Shown here in pieces: positions 5,222-6,826 of a stretch of DNA of 6,826 nt (positions within the stretch are counted from its first letter, which is position 1; every line of letters starts with the position of its first letter). The position numbers and the translations under genes were made by a program. Below the pieces are notes generated by a model. That model saw only the letters and a list, made by a program, of their open reading frames with translations, did no database searches and was not told where the DNA came from. The stretch is from Gemmatimonadota bacterium (GTDB lineage Bacteria; Gemmatimonadota; Gemmatimonadetes; Gemmatimonadales; GWC2-71-9). The DNA lies in assembly GCA_024640185.1 (NCBI GenBank), contig JAHEFN010000132.1, positions 1 to 6,826 of the forward strand, in the 5' to 3' direction.

Positions 5222-6616
5222 ATGGCGACGTCCGCCGAAATGCTGAGCGCGTTCCAAGAACTCTCCAACTCCAAGTCATTGGAGGCAGGCGAGCTGATGG
5301 ACCTGTTGCGTGACGGGATTCACGCCGCGCTGATGAAGAAATACGGTCCGACCGTCCGCTGCGAAGTGGACGTCGACGAGACCGAGGGCGGCATCACGGT
5401 GATGCGCCTGCGTCAGGTCGTGGCCTCCGTGGAGGACCCCGCAGCCGAGGTCTCCCTCGAGGAGGCGCAGTTCGAGGACGAGGAGTTCCAGGTCGGGGAT
5501 GTGCTCGAGGAGGAGGTGCCCTTCGAGGCGTTCGGGCGACTGGCCGTCCAGGCTGCCAAGCAGCGGATCATCCAGCGGGTGCGCGAAGGCGAGCGCAATC
5601 GGATTCGCGAGGAGTTCACCTCCAAGGTGGGCGAGCTGCTCTCGGGCGAGATCCAGCAGGTCGAGCGCGGCAAGTTCGTGATCATGCTCAACCGGTTCCG
5701 CGAGGCCGAGGCGATCGTCCCCTATCGGGAACAGAACCACCGCGAGCACTTCCACCAGGGCGACACGATTCGCGCGGTGCTCAAGCGCATCGAGGAGACC
5801 CCCAAGGGACCACGGCTGATCCTCTCCCGGTCCGACCCGCTCTTCGTGCAGGCGCTGTTCAAGCTCGAGGTGCCGGAAATCCAGCAGGGGATCGTCGAGG
5901 TGCGCGGGATCGCCCGCGAGGCCGGCTCACGCACCAAGGTCGCCGTGATCTCACGCGACGACGCCATCGACCCCGTCGGGGCCTGTGTCGGCCTCAAGGG
6001 TTCGCGGGTCCAGGCGGTGGTCAACGAACTGAGCGGCGAGCGGATCGACATCGTGCCGTGGTCACCGGATCCGGAGCGGTTCTCCCGGCTCGCGTTGGCG
6101 CCGGCCAGGGTGGCCAAGGTCTTCTCCGACATCGCCACCAAGACGATCCAGGCCGTCGTGGACGAGGACCAGTTGTCGCTGGCGATCGGTCGCAACGGGC
6201 AGAATGTCCGACTGGCGAGCGAACTCACCGGGTGGAAGATCGACCTCTACTCCAGCCGGGAGTGGTTGGAGCGGGGTGGCGAAGGGCCGTTGTTCGGTGG
6301 GCCGGAGGGGGAGGAGGACGACACCCCGCGGGTGCCGCTCTCCCAGCTCGAGGGGCTCTCGACCGAGTTGGTGGCCCTCCTCGATGTCGCCGGGTACGGG
6401 GCACTGAACGATGTGATCGACCTTGAACCCGAGGAGATCGCCGGGATTCCGGGGATGACCCAGGGACTGGCCGACGAGTTGGCCAAGTTTGTGGCGGAGC
6501 TGACCGAGGAGGTACCGGTCGAGGGCGAAGCGCCCGAAGCGGCTGCCACCGAGGGAGCGGTGGAGGCCGAGGCGGCGCCCACCGAGACCGCAGGTGGCGA
6601 AGCCACCGCAGGGTGA
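5222..6616 (+). CDS. nusA: Transcription termination/antitermination factor NusA
   Basis: A 464-residue protein. AGGAGA at 5207-5212 lies nine bases before ATG 5222. NusA binds RNA polymerase and nascent RNA and modulates pausing, termination and antitermination. Domains in order: N-terminal RNA-polymerase-binding domain (about 1-130, with the typical FGRLAVQAAKQRIIQRVREGER); S1 (about 135-203, opening with GELLSGEIQQVERG); KH1 with GLKG at 257-260; KH2 with GRNG at 323-326; then a linker rich in Gly/Glu/Asp. One helix-hairpin-helix acidic repeat follows at about 375-427 (LDVAGYGALNDVI and IAGIPGMTQGLADEL). E. coli NusA has two such repeats and B. subtilis none. The last 35 or so residues are an Ala/Glu/Thr-rich, probably disordered acidic tail. 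The next gene starts inside the end of nusA, so the pair is likely co-translated. The leader hairpin upstream of rimP makes self-regulation plausible, since NusA acts on such structures. Confidence 0.96.
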   Translation: MATSAEMLSAFQELSNSKSLEAGELMDLLRDGIHAALMKKYGPTVRCEVDVDETEGGITVMRLRQVVASVEDPAAEVSLEEAQFEDEEFQVGDVLEEEVPFEAFGRLAVQAAKQRIIQRVREGERNRIREEFTSKVGELLSGEIQQVERGKFVIMLNRFREAEAIVPYREQNHREHFHQGDTIRAVLKRIEETPKGPRLILSRSDPLFVQALFKLEVPEIQQGIVEVRGIAREAGSRTKVAVISRDDAIDPVGACVGLKGSRVQAVVNELSGERIDIVPWSPDPERFSRLALAPARVAKVFSDIATKTIQAVVDEDQLSLAIGRNGQNVRLASELTGWKIDLYSSREWLERGGEGPLFGGPEGEEDDTPRVPLSQLEGLSTELVALLDVAGYGALNDVIDLEPEEIAGIPGMTQGLADELAKFVAELTEEVPVEGEAPEAAATEGAVEAEAAPTETAGGEATAG

Positions 6617-6826
6617 CCCGACCGAGCGGTGCCTGGGGCTGATTGGCCTCGCATTGCGGAGTGGGCGGCTGGCGATCGGCGTCGATGCGACCCGAGCCGG
6701 CCTGCAGCGGGGTGGTGTGCACGCGGTGGTGCTCGCGGCGGATGCCTCGCCGAGAGCGGTTGAGAAGGTGGTTCGGTTGGCGAGGGGCACCGGGACGCCC
6801 GTGTTGCCAGGGCCGACCGCGGATCG
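6594..6826 (+). CDS. L7Ae-family RNA-binding protein, YlxQ-like, N-terminal part
   Basis: The reading frame runs from a proposed GTG at 6594 to the window end, giving 77 codons with no stop. The start overlaps nusA by 23 bases and gives MAKPPQGDPTERCLGLIGLALRSG. No other usual start lies between there and the conserved segment, and the ribosome-binding site is weak. The visible part matches the L7Ae/L30e fold: LGLIGLALRSGRLAIGVDAT (glycine loop and RNA-binding face), then a helix, then AVVLAADASPRAVEKVVRLA, where the family typically has 'vllAeDaS'. Such YlxQ proteins lie between nusA and infB in many bacteria and probably bind structured RNA on the ribosome, although the exact job is unsettled. 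A ylxR (DUF448) gene, often found between nusA and this gene, is not present here. Confidence 0.8.
   Translation, partial: MAKPPQGDPTERCLGLIGLALRSGRLAIGVDATRAGLQRGGVHAVVLAADASPRAVEKVVRLARGTGTPVLPGPTAD

Noticed and set aside
1..6826. Mobile element, CRISPR array, tRNA or defence system
   Set aside because: No transposase, integrase, terminal inverted repeat, spaced direct repeat array or cloverleaf was seen on either strand, and all sizeable genes are housekeeping or envelope genes.

Overview
The window is about two-thirds G+C, densely coded and ordinary-looking chromosomal DNA. Domain content, gene order and protein style (GTG/TTG starts, short overlaps, a NusA with one acidic repeat and an Ala/Glu-rich tail) suggest a Gemmatimonadota bacterium or a relative. 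That assignment is an inference from style, since no rRNA or other taxonomic marker is present. No mobile element, CRISPR array, tRNA or rRNA was seen.

Layout. (1) Positions 1-664, + strand: the C-terminal half of a PLP-dependent class-V aminotransferase of the cysteine-desulfurase-like (VC1184-type) group, cut by the window edge. (2) 705-1088, +: a small protein resembling the C-terminal tail of a TPR protein; its 3' end overlaps the next gene tail to tail. (3) 1055-2433, -: a two-gene unit of a one-pass membrane coiled-coil protein followed, through a GTGA stop/start overlap, by a secreted zinc-dependent phospholipase C-like protein with a complete set of zinc-ligand candidates. (4) 2434-2525: a 92-bp divergent control region. 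(5) 2526-4560, +: murA followed by an overlapping pgeF (YfiH/laccase-domain) gene, a cell-wall pair: MurA starts peptidoglycan precursor synthesis and PgeF corrects mis-incorporated precursors. (6) 4561-4720: a leader with a plausible promoter and a strong terminator-like hairpin just upstream of rimP. (7) 4721-6826, +: rimP, nusA and the beginning of an L7Ae-family (YlxQ-like) gene, the conserved transcription/translation operon that usually continues to infB.

I found no convincing new multi-gene system. The points most worth a second look are: a MurA with Asp in place of the catalytic Cys, which predicts intrinsic fosfomycin insensitivity; a terminator/attenuator-like hairpin in the rimP-nusA leader, a candidate for NusA feedback control; the translationally coupled membrane coiled-coil/phospholipase C pair; an orphan TPR-tail gene; and a perfect 3 x 7-bp tandem repeat inside pgeF that could change the reading frame if its copy number changed.
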